Shown here piece after piece: positions 34,035-42,911 of a stretch of DNA of 64,000 nt. A model generated the notes under the pieces. The model was not told the origin of the DNA and did not search any database. It worked only from the letters and a program-made list of their open reading frames with translations. Origin of the DNA: JAYZDK01 sp964604165 (GTDB lineage: Bacteria; Myxococcota_A; UBA796; CAJQPC01); contig CAZRYF010000019.1 in assembly GCA_964604165.1 (NCBI GenBank), positions 1 to 64,000 of the forward strand, read 5' to 3'. Position 1 is the first letter of the stretch; each line of letters opens with the position of its first letter. The position numbers were made by a program, and so were the translations under genes.

Positions 34035-35063
34035 CTACTCGATCCCGCAGACCGTCTGCAGCATGACCGTGGCCACCTCGTAGGGGCACGCGTTGGCGTT
34101 GGGGCGGCGATCCTCCAGGTAACCACAGCCATCGGCGGCGACGTTGGTGGGAATCCGCACAGAAGCCGTTCGATCAGAGACGCCCGCCTTGAATTCATCG
34201 TAGCGGCAGGTCTCGTGGTGGCCCGTCAGGCGCATCTCGTAGCCCGCGCCATAGGCGGCCAGGTGCTCATCGATCCGGCCCGACATCCGCTCAATGGCCG
34301 CTTCGATGTGGACCATCCCGCCCTCTTCACGCATTGCCTTGGTGGAGAAATTCGAGTGCATTCCGGCGCCGTTCCAGTCCCCGGGGACAGGCTTCGGGTC
34401 CAGGGTCGCAGACACACCAGACTCCTCTCCCAGTCGGTAGAGAATCCAACGTGCGTACCAGAGGTGATCCCCCGCGGTCAGGGCATCCCCCCCCGGGCCA
34501 CCCACCTGGAATTCCCACTGGCCGGGCATGACCTCCGCGTTCACGCCAGTAAGGAGTAGGCCGGCCTCCAGACAAGACATGAAGTGGGCTTCCACCAGGT
34601 CTCGCCCGTAGACCTCGTCAGCGCCCACGCCGCAGTAGTAAGGGCCTTGTGCCGCCGGGAACCGGCGCTCCGAGGGGAACCCGAGCGGGCGGGAGCCATC
34701 GTAAAGGGTGTACTCCTGCTCGAATCCAAACCAGGCATCGCTGTCCCCAGCGCCGGCATCGAGCACGCGCCGTAGTGCCGCCCTGCGGTTTGTGGAGTGC
34801 GCGGTGCCATCGGCGTTCATCACCTCGCAGAGCACCAGAAAGCAGCCCTCTCCCCGAATGGGATCGGGAATAAAACTCACGGGGTCCAGGCAGCAATCAG
34901 ATGCATTTCCTTCTGCCTGACCGGTCGAGGAACCATCAAAGACCCACCCGGGAAAATCGGCGAGGGAGGGGTTGGGGAGATCCGGCAGAATCTTGGTTTT
35001 GGACCTCAGTTTCTGCGTGGGTTCGGCTCCATCGATCCAGATGTATTCGGCGATGCTGGCCAT
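34035..35063 (-). CDS. glnII: Type II glutamine synthetase
   Basis: A 342-residue glutamine synthetase of the short eukaryote-type class (GSII; usual length about 330-360). It condenses glutamate and ammonia with ATP to glutamine. Conserved stretches are VFDGSSTGQAEG near the N-terminus, FGFEQEYTL, GVNAEVMPGQWEFQVG and AGMHSNFSTKAMREEGG, plus a C-terminal FKAGVSDRTASVRIP. GSII does not use adenylylation like GlnA type I. It is a lone gene, convergent with the methyltransferase across the palindrome, and 145 bp downstream of pgi on the same strand. Confidence 0.95.
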   Translation of the reverse strand: MASIAEYIWIDGAEPTQKLRSKTKILPDLPNPSLADFPGWVFDGSSTGQAEGNASDCCLDPVSFIPDPIRGEGCFLVLCEVMNADGTAHSTNRRAALRRVLDAGAGDSDAWFGFEQEYTLYDGSRPLGFPSERRFPAAQGPYYCGVGADEVYGRDLVEAHFMSCLEAGLLLTGVNAEVMPGQWEFQVGGPGGDALTAGDHLWYARWILYRLGEESGVSATLDPKPVPGDWNGAGMHSNFSTKAMREEGGMVHIEAAIERMSGRIDEHLAAYGAGYEMRLTGHHETCRYDEFKAGVSDRTASVRIPTNVAADGCGYLEDRRPNANACPYEVATVMLQTVCGIE

Positions 35064-35208
35064 GGGACTATGTCTCCTTGAGGGCGGAATTAGCGGGGAG
35101 GGGGAGGGTCTTGAAAGTTGTAACGAGGGGCTGGGTTTTGCCGGGTGACATTTCTGTGTCGTTCAAAAGGCCTCGTCTGTTCCCCCGCTTTCGGGAAGTT
35201 CCGCTGGA

Positions 35209-36591
35209 TTACCGGTCCTCTCTGGCGGCCAGGAGGTCCGTGTCGTCATCGTCGGGGACTGGCTCCCCGCGGCGCATTCTTCGAATGCGGTCCAGCATTT
35301 GATCCGCCGCCCTCTTTCCAGCCTCGACGCCCGGTTGGTGGTAGGCGTTGACTCCAATCATGGATCCGTAGAAACCCACGGCGCGTTCAAACAAAGCCAC
35401 CAAAGCACCGAGAGCCCTTGCATCCACTCGATCCAGCGCGACGGTGAGCGAGCGTCGCTGGGCTTCGGACAGAGCATTCCTCGTGCCCAACAACATGGAG
35501 ACCAGGCAATCAGAGGAGGTGACACCCTCAGCAACCTGCACCCCCGGCTCCCCGCCGTCCAGTACCGTGACAAAGGCCGCGAAGAAATCATCCGGCCCAT
35601 CTCGAAGCTGCTGCACCAGGGAGTGCTGCGCCGTGCTGCCTTTGCGGCCATAAACCGCGAGGCCCTGGTGCACCGCGTTGCCCGCCAGATCCAGCTTCTT
35701 GCCCACGGACTCCATCACGACCTGCTGAAGGTAGCAGGGCAGAATCTCCAGTTGATCCAGGTAGGGAAGGACCACCATCGACCGGGTGCCGCGGCCTTCC
35801 CCTGCCCGGTACCAGCACAGCGCCAGAAGAAGCGCGGGATTGTCGATTCGACCGCGTGTCCACGCGTCGCATGCAGCGGCGCCCTCCAAAAAAGCGCGGA
35901 TGTCGGTCCCCAAGAGCGCAAGGGGCAAGAGTCCCACCGCCGAGGTCACGGAAAAGCGTCCGCCCACCCAGGACCACAGAGGCAGTCGGGCGTGCCACCC
36001 CTCTGCCCTCTCCCAGAGGGAAGACCCGGCCACGCTCACAGCGATGGCCCGGGCTGGAAAAGCCAGCCCTTCTTTCTGGAAGGCGGCCTGCACCTCCGCC
36101 AGGGCGTTGCACACCTCCATCGTCCCCCCCGACTTGGACACCACCACCACCAGGGAGCGGACAAGGCTCACCTTGGAGAGCTGGTCGCGGATTCCGGCAG
36201 GGTCCGTGTTGTCCAACACGTGAAGGCTTGGGCCGGAAACCGGCGCGAGGGCCCGGGCTACGAATTGGGTCCCCAGCACCGAACCCCCAATACCCACCAG
36301 GAGAATGTGATCCACACCCCCGGTTACGCGAATGGACGCCGCCAGCGCCTCCACTCCCTGGACAGCAGCCCGAATGTCCAAAGCGGCCTCCTCCGGGGCC
36401 AGATCCGGGTTCCGCAGCCAGTAGTGGCCTACCTGCCGCCCCTCATCCGGGTTGGCCACCGCCCCCGCTTCGACCTGTTCCATTGCAGCCAGCGCCTCAT
36501 CGAGCGCCGGGTCCACCAGGTCGTCGGCGCAGAGTCCCATGCGCCGAACATCGACCCACAATCCCAGTTGCTGGTTTCGGAGGTTGAACAC
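35209..36591 (-). CDS. pgi: Glucose-6-phosphate isomerase
   Basis: A 460-residue cytosolic enzyme interconverting glucose-6-phosphate and fructose-6-phosphate. The phosphoglucose isomerase fold is shown by ILLVGIGGSVLGTQF, SKSGGTMEVCNAL and VVMESVGKKLDLAGN, with the second signature GVNAYHQPGVEAGK containing the catalytic lysine. The length fits the short bacterial (~450 residues) class. ATG 36591 is used; an upstream 40-bp leader shows no stronger alternative. It is divergent from the FKBP gene by 60 bp. Confidence 0.93.
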   Translation of the reverse strand: MFNLRNQQLGLWVDVRRMGLCADDLVDPALDEALAAMEQVEAGAVANPDEGRQVGHYWLRNPDLAPEEAALDIRAAVQGVEALAASIRVTGGVDHILLVGIGGSVLGTQFVARALAPVSGPSLHVLDNTDPAGIRDQLSKVSLVRSLVVVVSKSGGTMEVCNALAEVQAAFQKEGLAFPARAIAVSVAGSSLWERAEGWHARLPLWSWVGGRFSVTSAVGLLPLALLGTDIRAFLEGAAACDAWTRGRIDNPALLLALCWYRAGEGRGTRSMVVLPYLDQLEILPCYLQQVVMESVGKKLDLAGNAVHQGLAVYGRKGSTAQHSLVQQLRDGPDDFFAAFVTVLDGGEPGVQVAEGVTSSDCLVSMLLGTRNALSEAQRRSLTVALDRVDARALGALVALFERAVGFYGSMIGVNAYHQPGVEAGKRAADQMLDRIRRMRRGEPVPDDDDTDLLAAREDR

Positions 36592-36651
36592 CCGGGTTGT
36601 CTCCTGGCTCGGTCCTTCCTTTCGGGCTAACCCGCTTGCCTGGAGGACGAC

Positions 36652-37185
36652 ATGAACCTGATTCTATCCCTTGCTCTTGGTTGTGGCGGCGGTGCCCCCG
36701 AGGCCCCCGTGGCCGAAACCCCGGCGCCCGCACCTGCAGCCCCCGCCGCCCCGGAGACCCCAGCGCCCGCCAAGGCCGACTACACAGGCGAGGCCTGGTC
36801 CCCCATCGGCGACGGTATTCCCACCCTGGACGAGTCCGGCGCCACCACCACCGAGACCGGCCTCACGATCGTCACAATCGCCGAAGGTTCCGGCGCAGCC
36901 CCTGAAAAGGGCAAGAGTGTCAGCGTGCACTACCACGGGTGGCTCGCCAGCGATGGATCCCAGTTCGACTCCTCCGCCAAGCGCGGAAAGCCCCTGACCT
37001 TCCCCGTGGGGGTGGGCATGGTGATTCCCGGATGGGATGAAGGCATCCTGGCCATCAAGGAGGGGGGCAAGGCCCGCCTGCGCATTCCAGGCAACCTGGC
37101 CTACGGGGAGCGTTCCCCCACCCCGAAGATCCCGCCGAACTCGGACCTTGTCTTTGACGTGTGGCTGGTGAAGGCCGGGAGCTGA
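36652..37185 (+). CDS. FKBP-type peptidyl-prolyl isomerase lipoprotein
   Basis: A 177-residue exported isomerase with lipobox LALGC (Cys11) and an Ala/Pro/Glu linker, then the FKBP domain from about residue 75: VSVHYHGWLASDGSQFDSS, FPVGVGMVIPGWDEG and ARLRIPGNLAYG, ending with SDLVFDVWLV. This is the usual aromatic-lined FK506-binding core. It assists folding of periplasmic or outer-membrane proteins. The ATG begins the signal peptide with TGGAGG upstream. Confidence 0.92.
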   Translation: MNLILSLALGCGGGAPEAPVAETPAPAPAAPAAPETPAPAKADYTGEAWSPIGDGIPTLDESGATTTETGLTIVTIAEGSGAAPEKGKSVSVHYHGWLASDGSQFDSSAKRGKPLTFPVGVGMVIPGWDEGILAIKEGGKARLRIPGNLAYGERSPTPKIPPNSDLVFDVWLVKAGS

Positions 37186-37191
37186 CCCGGG

Positions 37192-38484
37192 TCAGGGGCC
37201 GGTGACAAGTACCCGCGCGACCTTCTTGACGTTTGCGCACGCGCTGCGCCCTTCTCCCGGCGGGACGAGGATCCGAAAGGATCCACCCAGCTCCCGGGGG
37301 AGCGGCGATCCGTCGAGAAGGGAGTGCACCAAGAGGGCATCCCCCACCGCCTCCACCGGCGCGGGGTCCGTGACCATGCCGTCGCTGGCCACCACCTGAA
37401 ACACCGCCCCGGCCGGCGGCGTTGCCTGCTCCAGGACCCGCGACAGCAGCACAGCTCGGCCCTCGCGGCCAGGAACCCACTGGCCTACATCCTCGACCTG
37501 GTCCGGAAGGGCCAGCAGAGCCAGCCGATCCAACCGTTGTTCCTCCCCCGCCGAATCCACCAGGCGCACCACCGGCACCGCCCCTTCCGCCGGGGGCACC
37601 CACTGGGCGGCATCCACCGTGTCCAGCCAGGCTTCCAGGGCCCCGGGCTCCTCTTGGCCGATCACATCCATGCGGCTGCCTCCCCGCACCCTCGTGGGAA
37701 CCACCGAGGTCTCCCCGGAGGCCCGCTGCACAAGATACCAGCCGATGTCGGTGTGTAGCACCCCCTTGATGCGCTCTGCATCCGCGATCTGAAACAACGC
37801 CTTGATGCGGCCCATGTCGAACACCCGGTGCGCCCCCCAAGTGGCGGAAGCCACGTTCCACCCTTCAGTGGAGTGGCTGGCATCCGCAAACAGAGGAGGC
37901 ATCGTCGTCGATCCCTCAAGCGCCGTCGCCGGCACGTGCCCATGGTGGGCAAGGAGCGCGGCCTGCACCGGGGGATACCGCTCTTGCGCCAGCTTTCGAA
38001 AAGCCGCTACAGCGTCCTCGCTGGCGAGGTCCGCGCGATTGGCCACCCACACATCCGCCGCCTGGAGCTGCTCCAGGACCAAAGGCGGCGTGTCTCCAAG
38101 CAAGCGTTCAGGGTCCACCACCGCCACCACCGGTGCCAGGGAGATCTGGTCGACCAGGGGGCTTCGGCGAAGGGTGTCCACAATGTCCGCTGGGCGGGCC
38201 AGGCCCGTGGCTTCGATGAAGACGCGCTCCAACGACGCGTCCGCAAGAAGCAGCTCACGCAGTGTGGGCACCAAGGCCTCCGGCGCCGTGCAGCAGACAC
38301 ACCCCCCGGGAATGTCCCGCACGAGCGCACGACCCTCCAGCAGGGAGGCATCTACCAGGGCCTCGCCAAAGTCGTTCACAATCACCGCGCATCGCCCGTT
38401 GCGCTGGCCCAACTGGTCCAGCACAAGGCTGGTCTTTCCCGCCCCCAGGAACCCCGTCACCACGTGAACGGGAAGCGCCTTCAT
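37192..38484 (-). CDS. COG0523 GTPase with C-terminal molybdopterin-oxidoreductase-like domain
   Basis: A 430-residue protein. The N-terminal P-loop is GFLGAGKTS (11-19); the metal-binding Cys motif GCVCC (61-65) and NRAD (149-152) are the signatures of CobW/COG0523 metallochaperone GTPases. The usual CobW C-terminal domain follows. Residues ~345-430 then resemble the molybdopterin-binding domain of sulfite-oxidase-like proteins, in VVASDGMVTDP, HSLLDGSPLPRELGGSFRI and CANVKKVARVLV. This fusion is unusual. It overlaps the following lipoprotein gene by 4 bp (ATGA). The metal is unknown; a molybdenum- or zinc-related function is possible. Confidence 0.8.
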   Translation of the reverse strand: MKALPVHVVTGFLGAGKTSLVLDQLGQRNGRCAVIVNDFGEALVDASLLEGRALVRDIPGGCVCCTAPEALVPTLRELLLADASLERVFIEATGLARPADIVDTLRRSPLVDQISLAPVVAVVDPERLLGDTPPLVLEQLQAADVWVANRADLASEDAVAAFRKLAQERYPPVQAALLAHHGHVPATALEGSTTMPPLFADASHSTEGWNVASATWGAHRVFDMGRIKALFQIADAERIKGVLHTDIGWYLVQRASGETSVVPTRVRGGSRMDVIGQEEPGALEAWLDTVDAAQWVPPAEGAVPVVRLVDSAGEEQRLDRLALLALPDQVEDVGQWVPGREGRAVLLSRVLEQATPPAGAVFQVVASDGMVTDPAPVEAVGDALLVHSLLDGSPLPRELGGSFRILVPPGEGRSACANVKKVARVLVTGP

Positions 38485-38906
38485 CTCCGGAACGCCAGGG
38501 TCACTTCAGCCGACGAACATCGATTGCCGCACATGCTTGTGTCGGACCAATCCGGCGAGAGATCGCCTGGGTCGCTGCCATCCACGGCGATCTGGAGCGT
38601 CTCCGGAAAGGCAAAGTCCTGCACCTGCACGAAGAATCCATCCGTCAAACACCCGGCGGATCCGACCCCCCCCGCGGCCACATCGTCGGGGCAAGCAAGA
38701 TTCAGTGTGGGAAAACCCTCGCCGGAGAGTTGAATCTGAAAGTCCGCCCGCCCATCCGCAAACTGGACCGTCAGCTCCCCGTTGCAGGACGCATCACAGG
38801 TGGTGGTAAGGCCAGAATCGCCCCCGCTGGTGTCGTATTCGGAGCTGAAGAACCCGCAACCAGTCGCACCGGCAAAGAGGGCGAGGGGCAACATTCGCAT
38901 GTTCAT
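38481..38906 (-). CDS. Cysteine-rich lipoprotein
   Basis: A 141-residue secreted lipoprotein with a signal ending near GATGC (Cys17) and a short Asp/Thr/Ser linker. It has several Cys (TTTCDASC, LACPDD, AGCLT, MCGNRC), a pattern favouring disulfides in the periplasm, and a beta-rich body (ELTVQFADGRADFQIQL). No homology recognised. It lies upstream of and overlaps the COG0523 gene (ATGA), so they are co-translated; the link to metal handling is inference. ATG 38900 is an alternative start. Confidence 0.6.
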   Translation of the reverse strand: MNMRMLPLALFAGATGCGFFSSEYDTSGGDSGLTTTCDASCNGELTVQFADGRADFQIQLSGEGFPTLNLACPDDVAAGGVGSAGCLTDGFFVQVQDFAFPETLQIAVDGSDPGDLSPDWSDTSMCGNRCSSAEVTLAFRR

Positions 38907-38949
38907 GGGGCGTCTCCTCGTGGGATGGGACTAACCGGCTCCGGGGCCG

Positions 38950-40002
38950 GTGGTAGGCTCGATTCTCGTGGACTCCCCCCTTCCCTCGGCCCGAACCGGG
39001 CGCCTGAGAATCGGCATGCTGCAGCTTGCGGTGTCCCTGGGGGTCATCGCCCTCCTGCTGCATGATGCCCAGCTGGACCGGGTCCTCGCCAACCTCTCCC
39101 GGGTGAACACAGGCTGGCTCCTCGCGGCCATTCTGATCAAGGCCTGCAGCCTCACGCTCCACGAGATCCGCCTCTGGGTCGCCGTTTGCGCCACCCACCC
39201 GCGCCCTCTCCTTCCGGTGGTCGGCATTGGGTATTGCTCCGGGCTGGCAAACTCCTTTCTTCCGGTTCGAGGTGGGGACCTGGTGGCGGTGGGGCTGCTC
39301 AAAGGAGAGCTGGGCCTGCCCGTTTCCGCGAGCGTGGCGGCGGTGGGGCTCACCGCCTTCTTGGAAGCCCTGGCCTTTGCGGTGTTTCTCCTGGTGGTCA
39401 TGGCCTCGGGTGCTGCCCAGTGGGCAGCCTTCGCCGAGGAGAGCGGCGAAGCCATGCGCTTCACCCTCGGGGAGGCCATGGGGGGGTTGACTCTCGGAGC
39501 CCTGGGGGCGATCGCAGCCGCGGTGGTGCTGGTGATCGTAGCCCGTCGCCTGCGCCGAGACCCCGATGCACCGGAGCGCACCGGGCCGGTGGAGCTCCTG
39601 CGCCAGACCTTGTTCCACACCGGCTCCAGCATTGGCTCCTGGGGCCAGACCGCCTTGAACCTGGCCCTTGCCGGCCTGCAGATGGTCCTGCTCGTGGGCT
39701 GTTTCTGTGCCCTCTTTCCCGCGGCCGGCATGCAACTGGAACCGGACCTCCCCCTGCTGGCCGCCAGCGGCGTCATCGCCTTCTCCGCCCTGGCCGCCGT
39801 GGTCCTTCCCCCGGCCTATGGCGCAGGCCCCACCGCCAGCGCCATCGCCGTGCTCGGCCTTTTTGGAGTCTCCCCGGATGCAGCTGTGGCCTTTTCAGCC
39901 CTGACATGGCTGGCCAACAACGTGCCGATTCTCGTCCTGGGCCTGCTCCCGCTTACCCGCCGGATGGCTCGCCTGGGCGAGCTGGTCGGTGGGGACGGGT
40001 AA
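38950..40002 (+). CDS. Flippase-like membrane protein (UPF0104/LPG synthase TM type)
   Basis: A 350-residue inner-membrane protein with about 7-8 hydrophobic helices, in the family of the lysylphosphatidylglycerol synthase transmembrane region and related lipid-flippase-like proteins. The conserved GLANSFLPVRGGDLVAVGLLKGE is divided here as GLANSFLPVRGG and DLVAVGLLKGE. No synthetase domain is attached. The start is uncertain (GTG 38950 or 38968). The 3' end overlaps the convergent SDR gene by 50 bp. A paralogue occurs at 41910-42911; both may move or bind lipid-linked intermediates. Confidence 0.75.
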   Translation: MVGSILVDSPLPSARTGRLRIGMLQLAVSLGVIALLLHDAQLDRVLANLSRVNTGWLLAAILIKACSLTLHEIRLWVAVCATHPRPLLPVVGIGYCSGLANSFLPVRGGDLVAVGLLKGELGLPVSASVAAVGLTAFLEALAFAVFLLVVMASGAAQWAAFAEESGEAMRFTLGEAMGGLTLGALGAIAAAVVLVIVARRLRRDPDAPERTGPVELLRQTLFHTGSSIGSWGQTALNLALAGLQMVLLVGCFCALFPAAGMQLEPDLPLLAASGVIAFSALAAVVLPPAYGAGPTASAIAVLGLFGVSPDAAVAFSALTWLANNVPILVLGLLPLTRRMARLGELVGGDG

Positions 40003-40744
40003 AGCGCCCCATGAAACGGTCATAGAGCCAGTCGGGAAGATGCCGGACCAGGGTCATGAAGGCGATCATCTGCCAGGGTAGGTTCACCTGGCGTTTCCGG
40101 GCGTGGACGCCACGCACCATCTTCTGTGCGGCCACATCCACATCCATCAAAAAGGGCATGGGGTACTTGTTCTTGCGGGTCAGGGGGGTGTCGATGTAGC
40201 CCGGGTGGATGGTGGTGCAGGCGATGCCCACCTCTCGCAGCTCCCCCCGCAGGGCCTCCCAGAAGTTGCTGACCGCAGCCTTGGAGGCCGAGTAGGCGCC
40301 ACTGCCCGGCAGCCCTCGAAACGCTGCCACGCTGGACACGACCACGAGCTGCCCCCGCCCACGACCCAGCATGCCCGGCAGAACCGCCCCGGCCGCCCGC
40401 ACCGCGCCCAGGTAGTTCACATCCATCACCCGCTCCAGATCCGCCAGGTTCAGCCGGGACGCAGTCACCTTGCGGGAAATACCGGCGTTTGCCACCAGGA
40501 TTTCTACCGGCCCGAGGGCGCACTCCAAGGCCTCCACGGCAGCGTCCAGCGCAGCTTCGTCTCCCACATCTGCCGCCGCCACTTCCGCCAGGCCACCCCC
40601 GGATCGCACGGCCTCCGCAAGAGACTCCAAGGCCTCGACGCGCCGCGCCACCAGCCCCACCGGATGTCCCTGGCGGGCAAAGGCAAGCGCCAGGGCTCGA
40701 CCGATTCCTGACGAGGCACCCGTGATGAGAACATGCCCATTCAT
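39953..40744 (-). CDS. Short-chain dehydrogenase/reductase
   Basis: A 263-residue classical SDR with Rossmann motif TGASSGIG (8-15), NAG (86-88) and the catalytic Ser138/Tyr151/Lys155 set (YSASK). PGYIDTP follows the active site. It uses NAD(P)H for a carbonyl/alcohol redox; the substrate is not readable. ATG 40744 is used; a longer in-frame extension to 41545 overlaps the divergent THUMP gene and is rejected. C-terminal basic tail (RRPHRPARPGEPSGG-like) may contact membrane. It overlaps the convergent flippase-like gene. Confidence 0.88.
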   Translation of the reverse strand: MNGHVLITGASSGIGRALALAFARQGHPVGLVARRVEALESLAEAVRSGGGLAEVAAADVGDEAALDAAVEALECALGPVEILVANAGISRKVTASRLNLADLERVMDVNYLGAVRAAGAVLPGMLGRGRGQLVVVSSVAAFRGLPGSGAYSASKAAVSNFWEALRGELREVGIACTTIHPGYIDTPLTRKNKYPMPFLMDVDVAAQKMVRGVHARKRQVNLPWQMIAFMTLVRHLPDWLYDRFMGRFTRPHRPARPGEPSGG

Positions 40745-40783
40745 GGCGCGGAGGCTATTGCGAGCACCGAACCCGAGCAAGCC

Positions 40784-41929
40784 ATGACGCCCCCCCTTGA
40801 GATCTTCGCGACTGCCCCCCCCGGCCTGGAGTCCGTGGTGTGCCAGGAGGTCGCCAACCTGGCGGGCCGTTCGGTGGACGGTGTGCCCGGGGGTGCCTTG
40901 CTGCGCGGAGACCTGCAGGATGTCGCAGGACTGGTCCTGTACGCCCGCACCGCCTCGCGAATTCTGGTGCGACTGGGGACAGTGCCCTCGGGCAGCCTCC
41001 AAGAGCTGGCGCAGAGAGCCGACAAGCTCCCGTGGAGCGACTTTCTGGCGCCGGGGCAGCCCGTCAAGGTGCGGGCTACCGTGCGCGGTGGAAGGATCAA
41101 GCGGCGCGATGCGGTGGAGGAGCGCATCGCCAGCTGTGCTCGCCACGGCAGCCGGGGCAAGAAAAGTGGAGGCCGGGGCCGCGGCCAAAGAAGCCACTCC
41201 AAGCGCCGGCCCCAGGAGTTCGTGGTGCGGGTCATGGGACGGGAGACCACCATCTCCGCAGACGCCGCAGGACTGCTTCACAAAAGAGGCTACCGCCAGG
41301 CCACCGCCAAAGCACCTCTCCGAGAGAACCTGGCGGCGGCGCTGCTGGTGGCCGCGGACTGGCACCCTGCCGAGCCGCTTCTGGATCCATTCTGTGGTTC
41401 CGGCACGTTCGCCATTGAAGCCGCCTGGATGGCCCGGGACATCCCGCCGGGACGAAAACAACGGCCGGCCCTGGCCCACTGGCCTGCCACACCAAAGGGC
41501 TTGTGGGAGGGTCTGCTTGCAAACGCATCCCCCGAGGGAGCGCACCCGGCCTGGATCCGGGCCTCTGATCGAGACGAGGGGGCCATTCGTGCAGCCCGGG
41601 GGAACGCCCAGCGAGCCAATGTCTCAGACGACATCCAGTTCTCGTGCTGTGACCTTCGCTCCCTGCCCCCCACGGGGGTCGAGCCGGGACTTGTGATCTG
41701 CAACCTTCCCTGGGGCAAGCGCATCGGGGATCCCAAGAAGATCCGTGGCCTCTACAGCACCTTCGGCGCCGCCCTTCGGGAGCACCTCCCCGGGTGGCGC
41801 CTGGCGGTTCTCTGCCCGGATCGAGCCCTGGCCGGCCGCCTTGTGCCCCGCATGGAGGAGCGACTTCGGCTTGCAATAGGCGGTTTGCCCGTTGGTTTCT
41901 ACTGCGGGGTCATTCCTCCCCGGTCGTAG
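40784..41929 (+). CDS. THUMP-domain RNA methyltransferase
   Basis: A 381-residue protein. Residues 1-150 fit an RNA-binding THUMP region, with a Lys/Arg/Gly-rich loop (RGKKSGGRGRGQRSHSKR) at 124-141. Residues 160-380 are a Rossmann methyltransferase of the RlmL/TrmN/Trm14 group: LRENLAAALLVAADW, SAM motif DPFCGSGT (201-208), ASDRDEGAI, and catalytic-type ICNLPWGKRI in place of NPPY. ATG 40784 is preferred over 40733 because it starts the conserved FATAPPGLE strand. The target (rRNA or tRNA guanosine) is not determinable. Confidence 0.88.
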   Translation: MTPPLEIFATAPPGLESVVCQEVANLAGRSVDGVPGGALLRGDLQDVAGLVLYARTASRILVRLGTVPSGSLQELAQRADKLPWSDFLAPGQPVKVRATVRGGRIKRRDAVEERIASCARHGSRGKKSGGRGRGQRSHSKRRPQEFVVRVMGRETTISADAAGLLHKRGYRQATAKAPLRENLAAALLVAADWHPAEPLLDPFCGSGTFAIEAAWMARDIPPGRKQRPALAHWPATPKGLWEGLLANASPEGAHPAWIRASDRDEGAIRAARGNAQRANVSDDIQFSCCDLRSLPPTGVEPGLVICNLPWGKRIGDPKKIRGLYSTFGAALREHLPGWRLAVLCPDRALAGRLVPRMEERLRLAIGGLPVGFYCGVIPPRS

Positions 41930-42911
41930 CACGGCTCTCCCGGACCACGTGGGAGAGGTTCAGACCTTCCCGCACCAGAAAGAAACCACCAATGGCAATG
42001 GTGAAGAGGAACATGCTCATGTGGAGGACCAGGGCGAAGGTGACGGCCAGGTCCCCCTCAATGCCCCACAGAAGAAGCGAGGCCTTGCAGAAGGCCTCAT
42101 AGGAACCCACAAACCCGGGCGTCGGCGCCACCAACATGCCGGTCATGGTGATGGCCCACGTGGAAAGGGCTGCCGACCCCGTATGGGGCAGGCCCGGAAA
42201 GGCCTGCAGCGCACAGCGCACCGCCCCCAGGGTGCAACTCCAGATGCCCACGGTCAACGCCACGACCGCAAGGGCCTGGCCCGGTGCCCGCACGAGCCTG
42301 GCAATGCCTGATCGAAACGCACCAAGCAAACCGGCCACCGCGGGTCCAGCCTTCGGGAGCCTCTCGAGAATGCGGATCACAGGCCCGCCGACAGCCAGCA
42401 CCCCCACCAGCCCTAAACTGCCCAGCACCAAGGCGGCGCCCGCCAGCTTCTGGCCTGCTGCCACCACGTCCATTCCCCCCACGAGCACGCCCTGGGGAGG
42501 TAGATCCACCGCGAAACTCAAGAGCAGAAGCAGCGCCGCCAGTGAGCCCAAATCCAGCAGGCGCTCCAGGAGGATCGCCGCCAGGGAAGATCCAAAGGGC
42601 ACCCGGAACTTCTCCAGGAGCAGGTAGGGACGCACCAGCTCACCCAGGCGAAGGGGAATCACGTTGATGGCCAGAAAGCCCACGGAGATGATGGAGAACA
42701 TCCCCCCGTAGGGCACATGAGGCTCCAACAAGAACTTCAGGCGAACCGCCCGCAAGGCGTGGGTGCACAGGTACCCGGCGAGCACCCCCAACATCCACCC
42801 CCAACGAACCGTCCCCAGCACCTGTGTGAAGCCACTGAATTCCAACCCCTGGAGCGCCCACACAAGACACAGGGCCGTGAGCAGGAGGACCCCAGCGAGC
42901 TTGGCGTTCAA
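41910..42911 (-). CDS. Flippase-like membrane protein, paralogue
   Basis: A 333-residue inner-membrane protein of the same UPF0104/LPG-synthase transmembrane family as the gene at 38950. It has about seven hydrophobic segments, with VGFLAINVIPLRLGELVRPY matching the conserved region. TTG 42911 is chosen because it overlaps the stop of the upstream desaturase-like gene (TTGA) with a GGACGGCGGG site upstream; no ATG starts the hydrophobic domain. Its 3' end overlaps the THUMP gene by 20 bp. Together with the desaturase-like enzyme this suggests membrane-lipid or isoprenoid remodelling. Confidence 0.78.
   Translation of the reverse strand: MNAKLAGVLLLTALCLVWALQGLEFSGFTQVLGTVRWGWMLGVLAGYLCTHALRAVRLKFLLEPHVPYGGMFSIISVGFLAINVIPLRLGELVRPYLLLEKFRVPFGSSLAAILLERLLDLGSLAALLLLLSFAVDLPPQGVLVGGMDVVAAGQKLAGAALVLGSLGLVGVLAVGGPVIRILERLPKAGPAVAGLLGAFRSGIARLVRAPGQALAVVALTVGIWSCTLGAVRCALQAFPGLPHTGSAALSTWAITMTGMLVAPTPGFVGSYEAFCKASLLLWGIEGDLAVTFALVLHMSMFLFTIAIGGFFLVREGLNLSHVVRESRATTGEE

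Noticed and set aside
39953..41545. Extended SDR reading with a 267-residue N-terminal extension
   Set aside because: The extension overlaps the divergent THUMP methyltransferase gene and lacks any recognisable fold; the SDR motif begins at 40744.
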